Shown here: one piece after another, positions 52,331-61,501 of the stretch | Layout of the letters: each line of letters opens with the position of its first letter | How positions within the stretch are numbered: position 1 is the stretch's first letter | DNA from: Desulfobacteraceae bacterium | GTDB lineage: Bacteria; Desulfobacterota; Desulfobacteria; Desulfobacterales; Desulfosalsimonadaceae | Length of the DNA stretch: 64,000 nucleotides | NCBI GenBank assembly: GCA_014237465.1 | Contig: JABZFM010000014.1 | Coordinates: 62,001-126,000, forward strand | Direction of reading: 5' to 3' | Notes under the pieces: model-generated | What the model saw: only the letters and a program-made list of their open reading frames with translations | Told to the model about the DNA's origin: nothing | The model's database searches: none | Position numbers and translations under genes: made by a program

Positions 52331-55288
52331 CTAACTCCCCTCGATTCTTTTGATCAACTCATTTGCAATATTAGGACTCTCGATCCGCATCATGCTTTCC
52401 TGAGCGTTGCCATAACTTAAAAGATTAATGCTGCCATACCAAACAATTTTTTGATCCATTATTGCAAATTTTTGATGTATGTTTGATTTTAAAACAATGC
52501 TGATATCATTACTTTTCAGCAAGTCCAAGGCGTTGTCTATAGCGACCTGGTCCTTTTCCTTGAAATCCTCTTTCGGTCTTGTCACAACGATCACTCTGGC
52601 CTTTTTACCTGATGCAATTTTAAGATACTGAACCATTTGCAAGGTTCTTCTTTTTCGTACATACGGGCTGACAATTAAAACTTCTTTTTTGGCATTAACG
52701 ATGTCGTTGCTGAAAACCGACAAGAAATTGTCTTTATCGAAAATAATATCTAAGGACTCTGACTGGAGATTTTCGCCTTTTGCCTTATATCCCATTGAAG
52801 CGTAACCGGTAAGTCGTTTCTGATACATCTTTTCAAGCATCTTCACATGTATGTCCACATAATCATAGACCTGCACTTCCTTTTTATTTTCAAACAACCT
52901 GTGAAGCCTCCCGGCATATTGCTGCAGCGTGCCTTTCCATGATATGGGCATGGCTAAAAATAATGTATCAAGACGCGGTTCATCAAAACCCTCCCCGATT
53001 AAATGCCCCGTGGCCACTATAATGAGATTCTTATCAGTAGGCGTATCAGCAATTTGTTGAAATGCAGCTCTAATTACCTTTTTACCCATTCTCCCGGTTA
53101 GCTTCACAACATCAGGAACTTTTTCCCCTAATTTTTTTGTCAAAAATTCAACATGTGCTGTTCTCAATGTCAAAACGATACAGTTCCTGCCACTTTTATA
53201 GCTGCTCAGCACATCTTCAATAATAAACTGATTACGGATTTCATTATCAACAATTTCTGCATATAGCTCTTGAATGGTAACATCTTTTTCCTCATTATTC
53301 AGCGGAACCCTTAGGGATGTAAATCTTGGGACAATGTAATGCTCAAAAGGTCTTTTCCGGGCCTGTTTTTTTGCATCATCCCTAAAACGAATGGGACCGC
53401 ATTGCATAAACAGAATCGGATGGTGTCCATCCTTCCTGGTGGGTGTCGCTGTTAAGCCATAGACGTATTTTGCATTCGTGGTTTTAAGAATTTTTTCATA
53501 AGTGAAGGCTGATGCATGGTGACACTCATCGGCAATGATCATTCCATAATTTTTTACACATTCATGAACATCTTCCGGTCGACTGACAGATTGCATGACC
53601 GCAATATCCACAATCCCGGTTAAGGTATTTTTGCCTCCGCCCAGTTGGCCTATGATGCTTCTTTTTTTCTTTCTTCCTCTTTTTTTCTTTTCCGAGGCTT
53701 CTGGTTCCGGCAAAGTTTCATTTATGATTAAGAATTCTAATAATCGTGCCTCCCATTGTGACAGCAGACTGATTTTATCAACCAAAATCAGTGTATTTAC
53801 TTTTTTTTCAGCAATCAGCTTAATCGCCACAACGGTTTTACCAAAAGCAGTTGTCCCGGATAGGATTCCCATATCATTATTCATTAGTTGTTCGATGGAT
53901 AGGGACTGTTCATCTCTCAATTGGCCATTGAACGCCACATCAATTTTTCTGCCGCTATTGGTTTTATCTATAAAATGAACGTCAATTCCATGTTCATCAA
54001 ACTCCGCTTTCAATTCAGTTTCACAGCCTCGTGGCAAACAAAGATATTCCAATGTCTCATCAGCGCAGGAAATAACACGATTATGTCCATAAGTTGACAG
54101 TCTCATGGCCTGCTTCCTATAAAACTCGGGATTTTTAAAGGATGCCAATCTTTTTAAACGATTCAGCGCCTGTTGGGTTATGTCTGCTTTTGGGATAAAC
54201 AACATATTGGCTTTCACGATTTCAATTTGCCTTGGGAAATCATTTTTATGCAATGTAACTTTGCATATTTTCCAGGGTTTTTGTATCTCCTCTTCGTCGA
54301 CTTTTAATACACCGAGTTCATGGCCATGGCACAGTTTTGTTATGAGATTTTCAACCCGCCCTTCAGATAATCTCTGGATACCGGATAAAAATGCCCATTG
54401 GTCATCATATGATTGAAAATTTTCGTCAACAAATTCACTGTTTTTATCTTTTCTTGCAGCTTTTTGAAAAGGAAGGGCTATCAAATTTCCAAAGCCGCCT
54501 TTAGGCATTGTGTCTTGACTGGGGAAAAACCGATCATATGATTTGAATTTGATTTCATGTCGCCTGTTCATGGAATAGGTAAGCAGGGCCGTACCAAATT
54601 TTCTTGCCAAAGAGGCTAAAAGTCGATCCGCAAAAAAGAACCACACATGCCCACCGTCACCAGATCGTGACCGTTCAACAGCAATAGGAATATCATGCTC
54701 GACACAAACATCTCTCAAAATGGAAATATCCTTTTGCCAGTCCCCTTCATCAAAATCTATAGCCAGAAAATGGCATGTCTCATCTGAAAGCATGGGATAT
54801 ATCCCAGCAATAAAATGCCCTCTTAAATGATTCTCTATAACGTTTTCATCCAAAGCAGCATATAAGCTATTGGTACACTTAGAACAGGGAACTTTTGGTT
54901 TGCTGCACAACCCAGGCTGCCACTGGTTTAAGCAGACGGGTGAATATCCGGATGCTCCCTTATTCTTATTTTCCCATCTCTTGGCATAGACGTCATCCCG
55001 ACCCTTAAAGAGCAACATGAAAAGTTTTATTTTAGCCAAAGAATCAGATTGGTTGTTTATGACTGAAGTCGGAACGCTGTCATTTGTTTTCCTGTCAGAC
55101 GTAATTTGCTCGGCGTATACTGTCTCTTTACTCTCAGGCGGCTGGATATTGCTGAGGCCGACCAGCATTTTTAATTTTTTGTTTTCATTTTTCAAAAGCT
55201 GATTTTCGTTCAGCAACATTTTATATTTTTTTAATAATTCGTCATAATCCATATCCGGAATATATTTATTGACAAATGCAATAGTCAA
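52331..55288 (-). CDS. TOTE-type conflict protein: primase, helicase and PLD nuclease domains
   Basis: A 985-residue multidomain protein. A coiled coil (about residues 14-45) is followed by a Cys cluster (CSKPKVPCSKC), an archaeo-eukaryotic primase-like domain with FLAIDFDEGDW and SGDGGHVWFFF, a superfamily 2 helicase (GTTAFGKT Walker A, IIADECHH, GLTATPTRKDG, QYAGRLHR) and a C-terminal phospholipase-D-type nuclease with HQKFAIMDQKIV (HxK). This combination is the TOTE conflict-system core. A TTG start at 55288 with AAGGTGA upstream is used; ATG at 55252 is an alternative. It probably acts in defence against foreign DNA and is cargo of the islet between copies 2 and 3. Confidence 0.88.
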   Translation of the reverse strand: MTIAFVNKYIPDMDYDELLKKYKMLLNENQLLKNENKKLKMLVGLSNIQPPESKETVYAEQITSDRKTNDSVPTSVINNQSDSLAKIKLFMLLFKGRDDVYAKRWENKNKGASGYSPVCLNQWQPGLCSKPKVPCSKCTNSLYAALDENVIENHLRGHFIAGIYPMLSDETCHFLAIDFDEGDWQKDISILRDVCVEHDIPIAVERSRSGDGGHVWFFFADRLLASLARKFGTALLTYSMNRRHEIKFKSYDRFFPSQDTMPKGGFGNLIALPFQKAARKDKNSEFVDENFQSYDDQWAFLSGIQRLSEGRVENLITKLCHGHELGVLKVDEEEIQKPWKICKVTLHKNDFPRQIEIVKANMLFIPKADITQQALNRLKRLASFKNPEFYRKQAMRLSTYGHNRVISCADETLEYLCLPRGCETELKAEFDEHGIDVHFIDKTNSGRKIDVAFNGQLRDEQSLSIEQLMNNDMGILSGTTAFGKTVVAIKLIAEKKVNTLILVDKISLLSQWEARLLEFLIINETLPEPEASEKKKRGRKKKRSIIGQLGGGKNTLTGIVDIAVMQSVSRPEDVHECVKNYGMIIADECHHASAFTYEKILKTTNAKYVYGLTATPTRKDGHHPILFMQCGPIRFRDDAKKQARKRPFEHYIVPRFTSLRVPLNNEEKDVTIQELYAEIVDNEIRNQFIIEDVLSSYKSGRNCIVLTLRTAHVEFLTKKLGEKVPDVVKLTGRMGKKVIRAAFQQIADTPTDKNLIIVATGHLIGEGFDEPRLDTLFLAMPISWKGTLQQYAGRLHRLFENKKEVQVYDYVDIHVKMLEKMYQKRLTGYASMGYKAKGENLQSESLDIIFDKDNFLSVFSNDIVNAKKEVLIVSPYVRKRRTLQMVQYLKIASGKKARVIVVTRPKEDFKEKDQVAIDNALDLLKSNDISIVLKSNIHQKFAIMDQKIVWYGSINLLSYGNAQESMMRIESPNIANELIKRIEGS

Positions 55289-55371
55289 GAAAAATCACCT
55301 TGTAAAAATAAATTAAATATAATATATTTACCTTGTAAAATTACGAAGACCATAAAATGTGGAGGAATTCT

Positions 55372-56679
55372 ATGAAGAGAGATATCGACCAGACGCTGAC
55401 ATCGTGGAAAGAGAAAGCCTCCAGAAAACCACTGATAATCAGAGGGGCGCGCCAGGTTGGCAAGACCTATTCTGTCAGTGACTTTGGCAGCCGCTATTTT
55501 GAAACATTTATTCGGCTTGATTTTGAGCGGGATCGCTCCGTCCACAAAATATTCGACGGTGATCTGGCCACGCGCCGATTGATCATGGAAATCGAGGTAT
55601 ATGCGGGAAAAAGGATTCGCCCGGGCAAGACCCTGCTTTTTTTAGATGAGATTCAGGAGTGTGAAAGAGCCCTGTCCAGTTTACGTTATTTTTATGAGGA
55701 GACCCCTGAGCTTCATGTGATTGCGGCAGGATCCATGCTCGAATTTGCAATGAGCAATGTCTCTTTTCCCGTCGGAAGGGTCTCGTTTGCCTGGATGCAC
55801 CCAATGGTTTTTCATGAGTTTTTAATGGCTTCCGGTCATGAAATACTTGCGGAAACCCTGCCGACCATTTCTGATTTTAAACCCATCAGTAAAAACATCC
55901 ATGCCAAAATTATGGATCAACTCCGAATTTATCTTCTTACCGGGGGAATGCCGGAAGCGGTGAAACGGTATTGTTTAACCGCCTCGCTTGAAGATTGTTA
56001 CACCGTGCATGATGATATCTACCAGTCTTATCTTCAATCCCTGGTCAATTATCATAGGCGAGCCGACATAGACAGCCTTGACCATTTGATGAGATCTATC
56101 CCGATGCATGTGGGCAGCCAGATAAAATATACGCGTCTGGATCCGGATCGTAGAATTGATAAAACAAAAACTTTCCTTCAGATTCTTGAACGGGCATTGA
56201 TTCTGCATTTGGTCAGATCATCAAGTGGGTCTGGTCTTCCCCTGCAAGCCGGTGCGTCAGCCAAAGTCATGAAACCACTTTTTCTTGACGTGGGACTGAT
56301 GCAGCATATCTGCGGAATTAATCCACAGGTTCTTCTTCGGGAAAAAGATCTTTCCAATATTTATAAAGGTGCGGTAACCGAACAATTTGTTGGTCAACAT
56401 CTGCTGACAGTCGGAGGGTCTGAAAACGGGAAGATGTTTTACTGGGCAAGACCGCAGAAGAGCAGTTCTGCAGAAGTCGATTACTTGTATGTAAAGAATG
56501 GAGAGATATTCCCCATTGAAGTCAAAAGTGGTCCGGCTGGAAAATTGAGAAGCCTGCACATTTTTTTAAATGAACATCCCAATGTCAAACGAGGGTATGT
56601 CATGTCACCCATGGTTTATGATAAACAACAGGTGGATAAACTTACATTTATTCCTGTTTACACAAGATTTAATGGATAA
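55372..56679 (+). CDS. AAA_14/DUF4143 ATPase
   Basis: About 435 residues: LIIRGARQVGKTYSV is the Walker A, LLFLDEIQECERAL the Walker B, and the DUF4143 C-terminal half ends in a nuclease-like segment AEVDYLYVKNGEIFPIEVKS. Such proteins are widespread, often on mobile DNA, with no settled role. The frame begins at 55357, but the ATG at 55372 has GGAGGA 6 bases upstream. It is divergent from the TOTE gene with only 83 bases between starts, so they may share a control region. Confidence 0.88.
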   Translation: MKRDIDQTLTSWKEKASRKPLIIRGARQVGKTYSVSDFGSRYFETFIRLDFERDRSVHKIFDGDLATRRLIMEIEVYAGKRIRPGKTLLFLDEIQECERALSSLRYFYEETPELHVIAAGSMLEFAMSNVSFPVGRVSFAWMHPMVFHEFLMASGHEILAETLPTISDFKPISKNIHAKIMDQLRIYLLTGGMPEAVKRYCLTASLEDCYTVHDDIYQSYLQSLVNYHRRADIDSLDHLMRSIPMHVGSQIKYTRLDPDRRIDKTKTFLQILERALILHLVRSSSGSGLPLQAGASAKVMKPLFLDVGLMQHICGINPQVLLREKDLSNIYKGAVTEQFVGQHLLTVGGSENGKMFYWARPQKSSSAEVDYLYVKNGEIFPIEVKSGPAGKLRSLHIFLNEHPNVKRGYVMSPMVYDKQQVDKLTFIPVYTRFNG

Positions 56680-56938
56680 ATTAAATAGACAGGCTATAAG
56701 ATATTTTTATATACTTCCTTTTTTTGCTGAATATTTTTGAGTGACAGTTCTTAGTGGCACCGATTAATCGAATTAGCAATTTTTAATTGGGTGTTTGAGC
56801 TTGAGTTTTGAAAAAAAGGGTGGCGGGATTATTTTCAGAATTCTTCAAAAATAGCCGAAAATCGTCGAAAATAGGCACAATTTTAGGCACAATTCGGGGT
56901 TTCAGTTTATAACAATTTGAATTTTATATAAAAAAGAG

Positions 56939-56963
56939 TGGTGGAGGCGGCGGGAGTCGAACC
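56939..56963 (-). other. tmRNA (ssrA) 3'-end fragment, att-like copy 3
   Basis: Same 3'-end sequence as copy 1 including the encoded CCA (TGGTGGAGG on the plus strand). To its left, 56873-56894 carries paired AGGCACAATT repeats; to its right, 57000-57020 carries CGCTACAC repeats spaced 12 bases apart. The surrounding gap 56680-57129 holds no gene. Confidence 0.75.
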
Positions 56964-57129
56964 TGAGTATGTGCTTTATTGGTAAGGGCTTATGGGATAT
57001 CCGCTACACCGACGCTACACAGTTAAAGGAATATGTTATGGGGTTTGATTTTTACAAAATCTTTTTATTTGATTGATTAAGATCCTGAAGTTATATATTC
57101 TGATAAAAAGAAACTTCAGGAGGCATACT

Positions 57130-57360
57130 ATGTCTAATTTATTGGATAGAATTGAAAAAGATATTCTCAAATTGAATAATCAGGAGCGTGCTTTTTTAGC
57201 TGACCGTTTATTAGGACTATTAGACGGGGAATCAGTCTCAGATATTGATAAGGCATGGATAATTGAAGCAGGCCGCCGTTATCATGAGTATAAAAAAGGC
57301 GAAAGACCTGGAGTTGATGCACAGGAAGTTTTTGTTGAAGCTGATCGGATTTTAAAATGA
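57130..57360 (+). CDS. Addiction-module antitoxin-like protein
   Basis: A 76-residue protein of the putative addiction-module component family: LNNQERAFLADRLLGLLD then DIDKAWIIEAGRRYHEYKKG. It pairs with the ParE-type toxin gene, overlapping it by 4 bases (ATGA). AGGAGG lies 7 bases before the ATG; the frame is open to 57073 but without a ribosome site. Confidence 0.85.
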   Translation: MSNLLDRIEKDILKLNNQERAFLADRLLGLLDGESVSDIDKAWIIEAGRRYHEYKKGERPGVDAQEVFVEADRILK

Positions 57361-57650
57361 CTTTGGTTCAGTTTGATCCTGATGCTCAAAAAGAATTTTT
57401 AGAAGCTGTTCAATATTATGAAAGTTGCCAATTGGGCTTAGGACGTCGTTTCCGTAACGTTATCGAAGCTTCAATACAAAGAATTTGTGAAATTCCTTTA
57501 ACGTATCGTGTTTTAAAACCTCCTTTCAGACGTTTTCTTTTATCCAATTTTCCATATATGATAATTTATACCATTGAGCCTGATCATATTCGGATTATTG
57601 CGGTTGCTCACGCTAAGAGGAAACCGGAATACTGGAATAAACGGACTTAG
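57357..57650 (+). CDS. RelE/ParE family toxin
   Basis: A 97-residue protein with the ParE pattern: FDPDAQKEFLEAVQYYES, GLGRRFRNVIEASIQRI, then the strand-rich FPYMIIYTIEPDHIRIIAVAHAKRKPEYW. Such toxins poison gyrase or cleave mRNA on ribosomes. It overlaps the antitoxin gene, as type II pairs do. Confidence 0.88.
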   Translation: MTLVQFDPDAQKEFLEAVQYYESCQLGLGRRFRNVIEASIQRICEIPLTYRVLKPPFRRFLLSNFPYMIIYTIEPDHIRIIAVAHAKRKPEYWNKRT

Positions 57651-57692
57651 CTTTTTATTGCCAATATTTTTAAAACAGGCGGGATAAAGCCG

Positions 57693-57709
57693 GTGCGGGT
57701 TTCCCGCAC
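57693..57709. repeat. Perfect hairpin GTGCGGG-TTT-CCCGCAC
   Basis: A 7-bp stem with a 3-base loop 43 bases after the toxin stop. A T run follows only some 30 bases later, so it is not a classic terminator. In the same gap (57651-58270) a cluster of CCACAA-type repeats near 58077-58160 resembles the arm repeats beside the tmRNA fragments but has no core; it may be a decayed boundary. Confidence 0.45.
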
Positions 57710-58270
57710 GCTCGATCGTCTGTGAATGAATGTCTCCCTTTTTTTACCTACTTTTTTTTATTCACCACTCATCCTATTTTTTATTTATTTTTTTTCCCTG
57801 CCCCAACAGGAAAACAAAAATAAAATATAATAATATAAACGATTCACCATTTCTCTCGACTTTCCAAAACTCCAATAAAAATGACTGTCGCTCCCACAAA
57901 ATAAAGGCTGTTACCGATGATTAACAGCGCGACATCAGAAGATCAGACAAACTGTATGAATGTGGATGCCTCTCCGGATAACCGATCAACCAATCAAAAA
58001 AATATTTTTTAGAATAATTTCTTCCTGAATGTAAAACTGTTAGAACTAAGGTGAGCCGTTTAGAAGGTACTTGGTAGCCACAAAATAGCCACAAATTGGA
58101 TTTTGACGTACCTCTGGCTCATATACTTCCACAAAAACTTCCACAATTTTCACACAATATAAGCTCACTGGCAGTGTATATACGCTAAATTTTAATATTG
58201 ACAAAGTTTATGCCATCGTTCATATTGCAGTGAGATTGCAAAATGGACGACTTTATAATTGGGTGAACGT

Positions 58271-59494
58271 ATGTATATCGAACGAACGCTTGAGGGTTTT
58301 GTTAATAGAGCAGGCAAACAGTTCCCTGTGATGATAGTAACCGGAGCAAGGCAGGTCGGCAAAACCACATTCATGCAACACTTATGCGAGAAAGAAAGAA
58401 TCTATGTTACCCTGGATGATCCGTTGGTTTTAAGCCTTGCTAAAGAAGACCCGGCACTTTTCATGCAACGGTTTCCGCCTCCGGTTCTTATTGATGAAAT
58501 TCAATATGCTCCGGATCTTTTGCCTCATATTAAGATGGCAGTAGACCGTGACCGAAAACCTTCTCTCTTCTGGCTAACCGGATCCCAACAATTTCATCTC
58601 ATGAAGGGTGTATCCGAATCCCTGGCAGGCCGAATCGGTGTGATCCATCTCCTGGGTTTTTCAAGAAGGGAATCGGTTGGCCGGAAACATGAGTGCAAAC
58701 CGTTTTTGCCTGTGGCAGATTTGATTCAGGACAGGCTTAAGACGGGCAATAAAATTACGCTGAAGGAGCTTTATCGACTGATTTGGCGTGGTTCATTTCC
58801 GGAAATTTCACTAAATGAGAATATTGATCGGGACTTGTTCTACAGCTCCTATGTCCAGACCTATTTGCAACGCGATATCCGTGATCTGGCCCGTGTCGGT
58901 GATGAAATGGCTTTTCTGCGTTTTTTGCGGGCGGCGGCCGCCCGAACAGGACAGATGCTGAATATTTCGGAATTGGCACGAGACGCCGATGTTTCTCCCA
59001 ATACTGCTAAGAATTGGCTTTCCATCCTCAATACATCCGGCATCATATATCTGCTTGAGCCATATTTTACAAACGTTACCAAGCGTCTGGTCAAAACCCC
59101 GAAACTTTACTTTTTGGATACCGGCTTGTGTGCCTATTTAACTGAGTGGTCAAGCCCTGAAACGCTGGAAGCCGGCGCTATGTCCGGCGCTATACTGGAA
59201 ACATGGATACTGGTAGAGCTATTAAAGAGTTACTGGCACAATGGACTCAGGGCCCCTTTTTATTATTACCGGGATAAGGATCAAAAAGAGATAGATCTGA
59301 TTATTATTCAAGATGGCACCATTTATCCTCTTGAGTTTAAAAAAACTGCTTCGCCCCGTAAGGAAGATGTCCGACATTTCCGTGTTTTGGAAAAATTAAA
59401 GATGCCTGTGAATTCTGGTGGAGTGATCTGTTTAGCAACGCAGTCCCTTCCTCTAACACCATCTACCCACTCGATTCCTGTTGCCGCAATTTGA
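58271..59494 (+). CDS. AAA_14/DUF4143 ATPase, second copy
   Basis: About 407 residues: MIVTGARQVGKTTFM Walker A, VLIDEIQYAPDLLPHIK Walker B, FWLTGSQQFHLMKGVSESLAGR sensor region, then a helix-turn-helix-like segment in DUF4143 (NISELARDADVSPNTAKNWL) and a nuclease-like KEIDLIIIQDGTIYPLEFKK. It is a family member but not a duplicate of the one at 55372. No good ribosome site is seen; the ATG at 58271 is preferred to an upstream TTG. It is islet cargo between copies 3 and 4. Confidence 0.88.
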   Translation: MYIERTLEGFVNRAGKQFPVMIVTGARQVGKTTFMQHLCEKERIYVTLDDPLVLSLAKEDPALFMQRFPPPVLIDEIQYAPDLLPHIKMAVDRDRKPSLFWLTGSQQFHLMKGVSESLAGRIGVIHLLGFSRRESVGRKHECKPFLPVADLIQDRLKTGNKITLKELYRLIWRGSFPEISLNENIDRDLFYSSYVQTYLQRDIRDLARVGDEMAFLRFLRAAAARTGQMLNISELARDADVSPNTAKNWLSILNTSGIIYLLEPYFTNVTKRLVKTPKLYFLDTGLCAYLTEWSSPETLEAGAMSGAILETWILVELLKSYWHNGLRAPFYYYRDKDQKEIDLIIIQDGTIYPLEFKKTASPRKEDVRHFRVLEKLKMPVNSGGVICLATQSLPLTPSTHSIPVAAI

Positions 59495-59703
59495 ATTAAA
59501 TGTTCCTACGAAATATTCATCACTGATTAACACATCATTTAGACGTCTTATATTCAAAATCACTCCCTCTGAACCGATGAGTCTCTATGTATAATCTCGA
59601 TAGATCGGCTGTAAGTCACGCATCGGATAAATAACCATAAAATTTAGTGAGTAAACACCCCCATTTCGTTGAAATTAAATCATTGATTTTATTGAAGATT
59701 TTC

Positions 59704-59892
59704 TGGTGGAGGCGGCGGGAGTCAAAACTTTGGGAAGGTGATGATAACCAGTGACAACCAGTGATAAACAATGATCTATAATGATAACATAAAAAGCTTA
59801 TTCAATATCTTACATTCCGTTTCGGATATCACTGGTTATCATTTTATATCACTATATATCATCTCAAAATAGGCACAATTTTGGTCACAATT
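59704..59892. repeat. Islet-boundary block with tmRNA 3'-end copy 4
   Basis: It begins with TGGTGGAGGCGGCGGGAGTC (59704-59723), the tmRNA 3' end including CCA but with a change in the T-loop (TCAAAA). It continues with the same ordered parts as the block at 51964: AACCAGTGA repeats, TTACATTCCGTTTCGGATAT, inverted TATCACTGG repeats and paired GGCACAATT / GGTCACAATT. The two blocks are nearly identical over about 185 bases, so they share a recent origin. The gap 59495-60086 holds no other gene. Confidence 0.75.
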
Positions 59893-60086
59893 TTTTTGAA
59901 AATTTCTTTTGATCTGGTCATTGAAAACAACTCTTAATGCATGCTTTAAATAAATTGATAATCAGATCAGCCAAAAAAGAATTTGGAAAGAAAGAACAAA
60001 TTAAATTCATGGCTAATACATAACAGCTTAAAATTTAAATGATAAGGTTTGACATAGTTATCATTAGATGATAATTTTTATATAAA

Positions 60087-60446
60087 ATGACAAACATCAA
60101 ACACATAAAAGAGGATTTCGGATTAGAAACATTATTGGATTTGGCCGGCGAGATATTTCCAATGGAAAATGGATTTTGGATTAAATTCGAAGCTTTTAAA
60201 ACTGAACCGTCGCAGCAGATTCCGCATGGGATTAAATATTCTTTAACTTTGCATGATAGAAATAATACCCGCGTTTTAGGATTTGATAATGCCCATGCAT
60301 ATAAACCCAAACGGAAGAAATACGGAGCCAGAAAAGTCACATGGGATCATCTTCACAAAATAGAAAAAGCTCATCCGTATGAATTTGAATCAGCCAGTCA
60401 GCTTTTGGAAGATTTCTGGGCTGCCGTAGAAGAAGTATTAAAATAA
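60087..60446 (+). CDS. TumE-like toxin (DUF6516)
   Basis: A 119-residue protein: FWIKFEAFKTEPSQQIPHGI then KYSLTLHDRNNTRVLGFDNAH and KRKKYGARKVTWDH, the pattern of DUF6516/TumE toxins. It precedes an HTH protein by 13 bases. The family assignment is from memory of the pattern; the toxin role is inferred from the pair. Confidence 0.75.
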   Translation: MTNIKHIKEDFGLETLLDLAGEIFPMENGFWIKFEAFKTEPSQQIPHGIKYSLTLHDRNNTRVLGFDNAHAYKPKRKKYGARKVTWDHLHKIEKAHPYEFESASQLLEDFWAAVEEVLK

Positions 60447-60459
60447 AAGAGGTGATATT

Positions 60460-60819
60460 ATGGCGAGTAAAAAGTTAAGAATAGGGATCATGTCCAAAGA
60501 TGAATATAAAAAGAGAACCATCGCAATCGCGAAAGGAGAATATAAGCCAACGAAAAATGAACCAAAAATTTGGTTTGAATCCGTAAAATCAATGGCACAG
60601 ATTTTAAGCAGCGAAAATCAGGATCTTTTGAGAGTTATTAAAGAACGAAAGCCAGATTCTCTCAAAGAACTCGAAATAGTGACCGGGCGAAAGAGGAGCA
60701 ACTTATCGCGTACTTTAAATACAATGTCTCGATATGGTATTGTTGAGTTAGTGAAACAGAACAGAGCCCTTAAGCCGATTGTTAAGGCTACAGAATTTAA
60801 AGTTGAATTTGGGTTATAA
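60460..60819 (+). CDS. TumA-like HTH antitoxin
   Basis: A 119-residue protein with a MarR-like winged helix in the second half (SLKELEIVTGRKRSNLSRTL then NTMSRYGIVELVKQN). It begins just after the TumE-like gene, so it should be the DNA-binding antitoxin that also represses the pair. GAGGTGA lies 5-6 bases before the ATG. Its last bases overlap the integrase remnant on the opposite strand. Confidence 0.78.
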   Translation: MASKKLRIGIMSKDEYKKRTIAIAKGEYKPTKNEPKIWFESVKSMAQILSSENQDLLRVIKERKPDSLKELEIVTGRKRSNLSRTLNTMSRYGIVELVKQNRALKPIVKATEFKVEFGL

Positions 60820-61038
60820 ATATTTAGCTTTGAATTTGATGACATTGAATTCCAATAGGGGTATCTTTGGATATGTCCCCATAGCCAAAGTTTTTCTTTT
60901 TCTTTCAAACCTGTAATCAAATCGCCAGCATTTACCCCCGGAAGGTGTCACGAGAAGGTAAAGACCATTCTTATCTGAAAGTTTATATTGTTTCTCTTTT
61001 GCCTTTGCATTCTTTACTTTAACGTCTGTAAGGGGCAT
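60814..61038 (-). pseudogene. Tyrosine integrase, N-terminal arm-binding domain only
   Basis: The first about 60 residues match P4/DUF4102-type integrases: MPLTDVKVKNAKAKEKQYKL, GLYLLVTPSGGKCWRFDYRF and ALGTYPKIPL. The frame then leaves the family and ends; intact enzymes have about 400 residues with the catalytic R-H-R-Y domain. Thus only the arm-site DNA-binding domain remains. It lies next to tmRNA fragment copy 5, where an active integrase would be expected, and is the only integrase sequence seen in the islet region. Confidence 0.85.
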
Positions 61039-61125
61039 GACGGTATCCTGTTGAAAATGTAAAGTCTTGCTGGTATTGGTTTTAGTGGGTGCCTGACGGT
61101 ATTTTTAGCGGTTCAATTTTTTTCA

Positions 61126-61155
61126 TGACGGTATTTTGGTATAAAAATACCGTCA
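61126..61155. promoter_or_regulatory. TGACGGTATTTT inverted repeat upstream of integrase remnant
   Basis: TGACGGTATTTT (61126-61137) and AAAATACCGTCA (61144-61155) are a perfect 12-bp inverted repeat around GGTATA. Single TGACGGTAT copies also occur at about 61037 and 61094. This series between the integrase start and the tmRNA fragment suits arm-type or excisionase sites, or an integrase operator. Confidence 0.6.
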
Positions 61156-61207
61156 AAAAAACTGAATGTCAATGAATAAACTTGAACGTTAAAAGACCAT
61201 AAAATAA

Positions 61208-61235
61208 AAAAAGCCCTGTTTTTAAAGGGCTTTTT
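61208..61235. terminator. Bidirectional intrinsic terminator next to tmRNA fragment
   Basis: AAAAAGCCCT (61208-61217) and AGGGCTTTTT (61226-61235) form a 10-bp stem with an 8-base loop; T runs follow in both directions. On the minus strand it lies about 31 bases after the tmRNA 3' end, where the native ssrA terminator would be. Confidence 0.85.
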
Positions 61236-61265
61236 AATGAGGCTGAATTGTATTAAATTCTTTGA

Positions 61266-61291
61266 TGGTGGAGGCGGCGGGAGTCGAACCC
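61266..61291 (-). other. tmRNA (ssrA) 3'-end fragment, att-like copy 5
   Basis: The longest match of the five: minus-strand GGGTTCGACTCCCGCCGCC plus TCCACCA, keeping a pairing T-stem (CGGG / CCCG) and the CCA. Further right there is no tag-peptide or pseudoknot sequence, so this too is only the 3' end. With the terminator beside it, it is the best candidate for an original ssrA 3' end or a direct descendant. An intact ssrA is not in the window. Confidence 0.75.
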
Positions 61292-61501
61292 GTTGCTCGC
61301 CTTTTAACTTGTTGAATTTAAATTAAAAAATTTCTTCAATTTCAGCCTGGGAAAAATAAGGGAAGTTTCCCACCTACCTAATTCATTTTTTATCCTTATT
61401 TATAAATCAAATCTCAAAACATTTAAGCTATGAATTCGTATTTCTATTTTCGGTTTTAGGCGTTGTTTTGTGATTCGCTTAACAAATTTATTTATAAGGG
61501 T

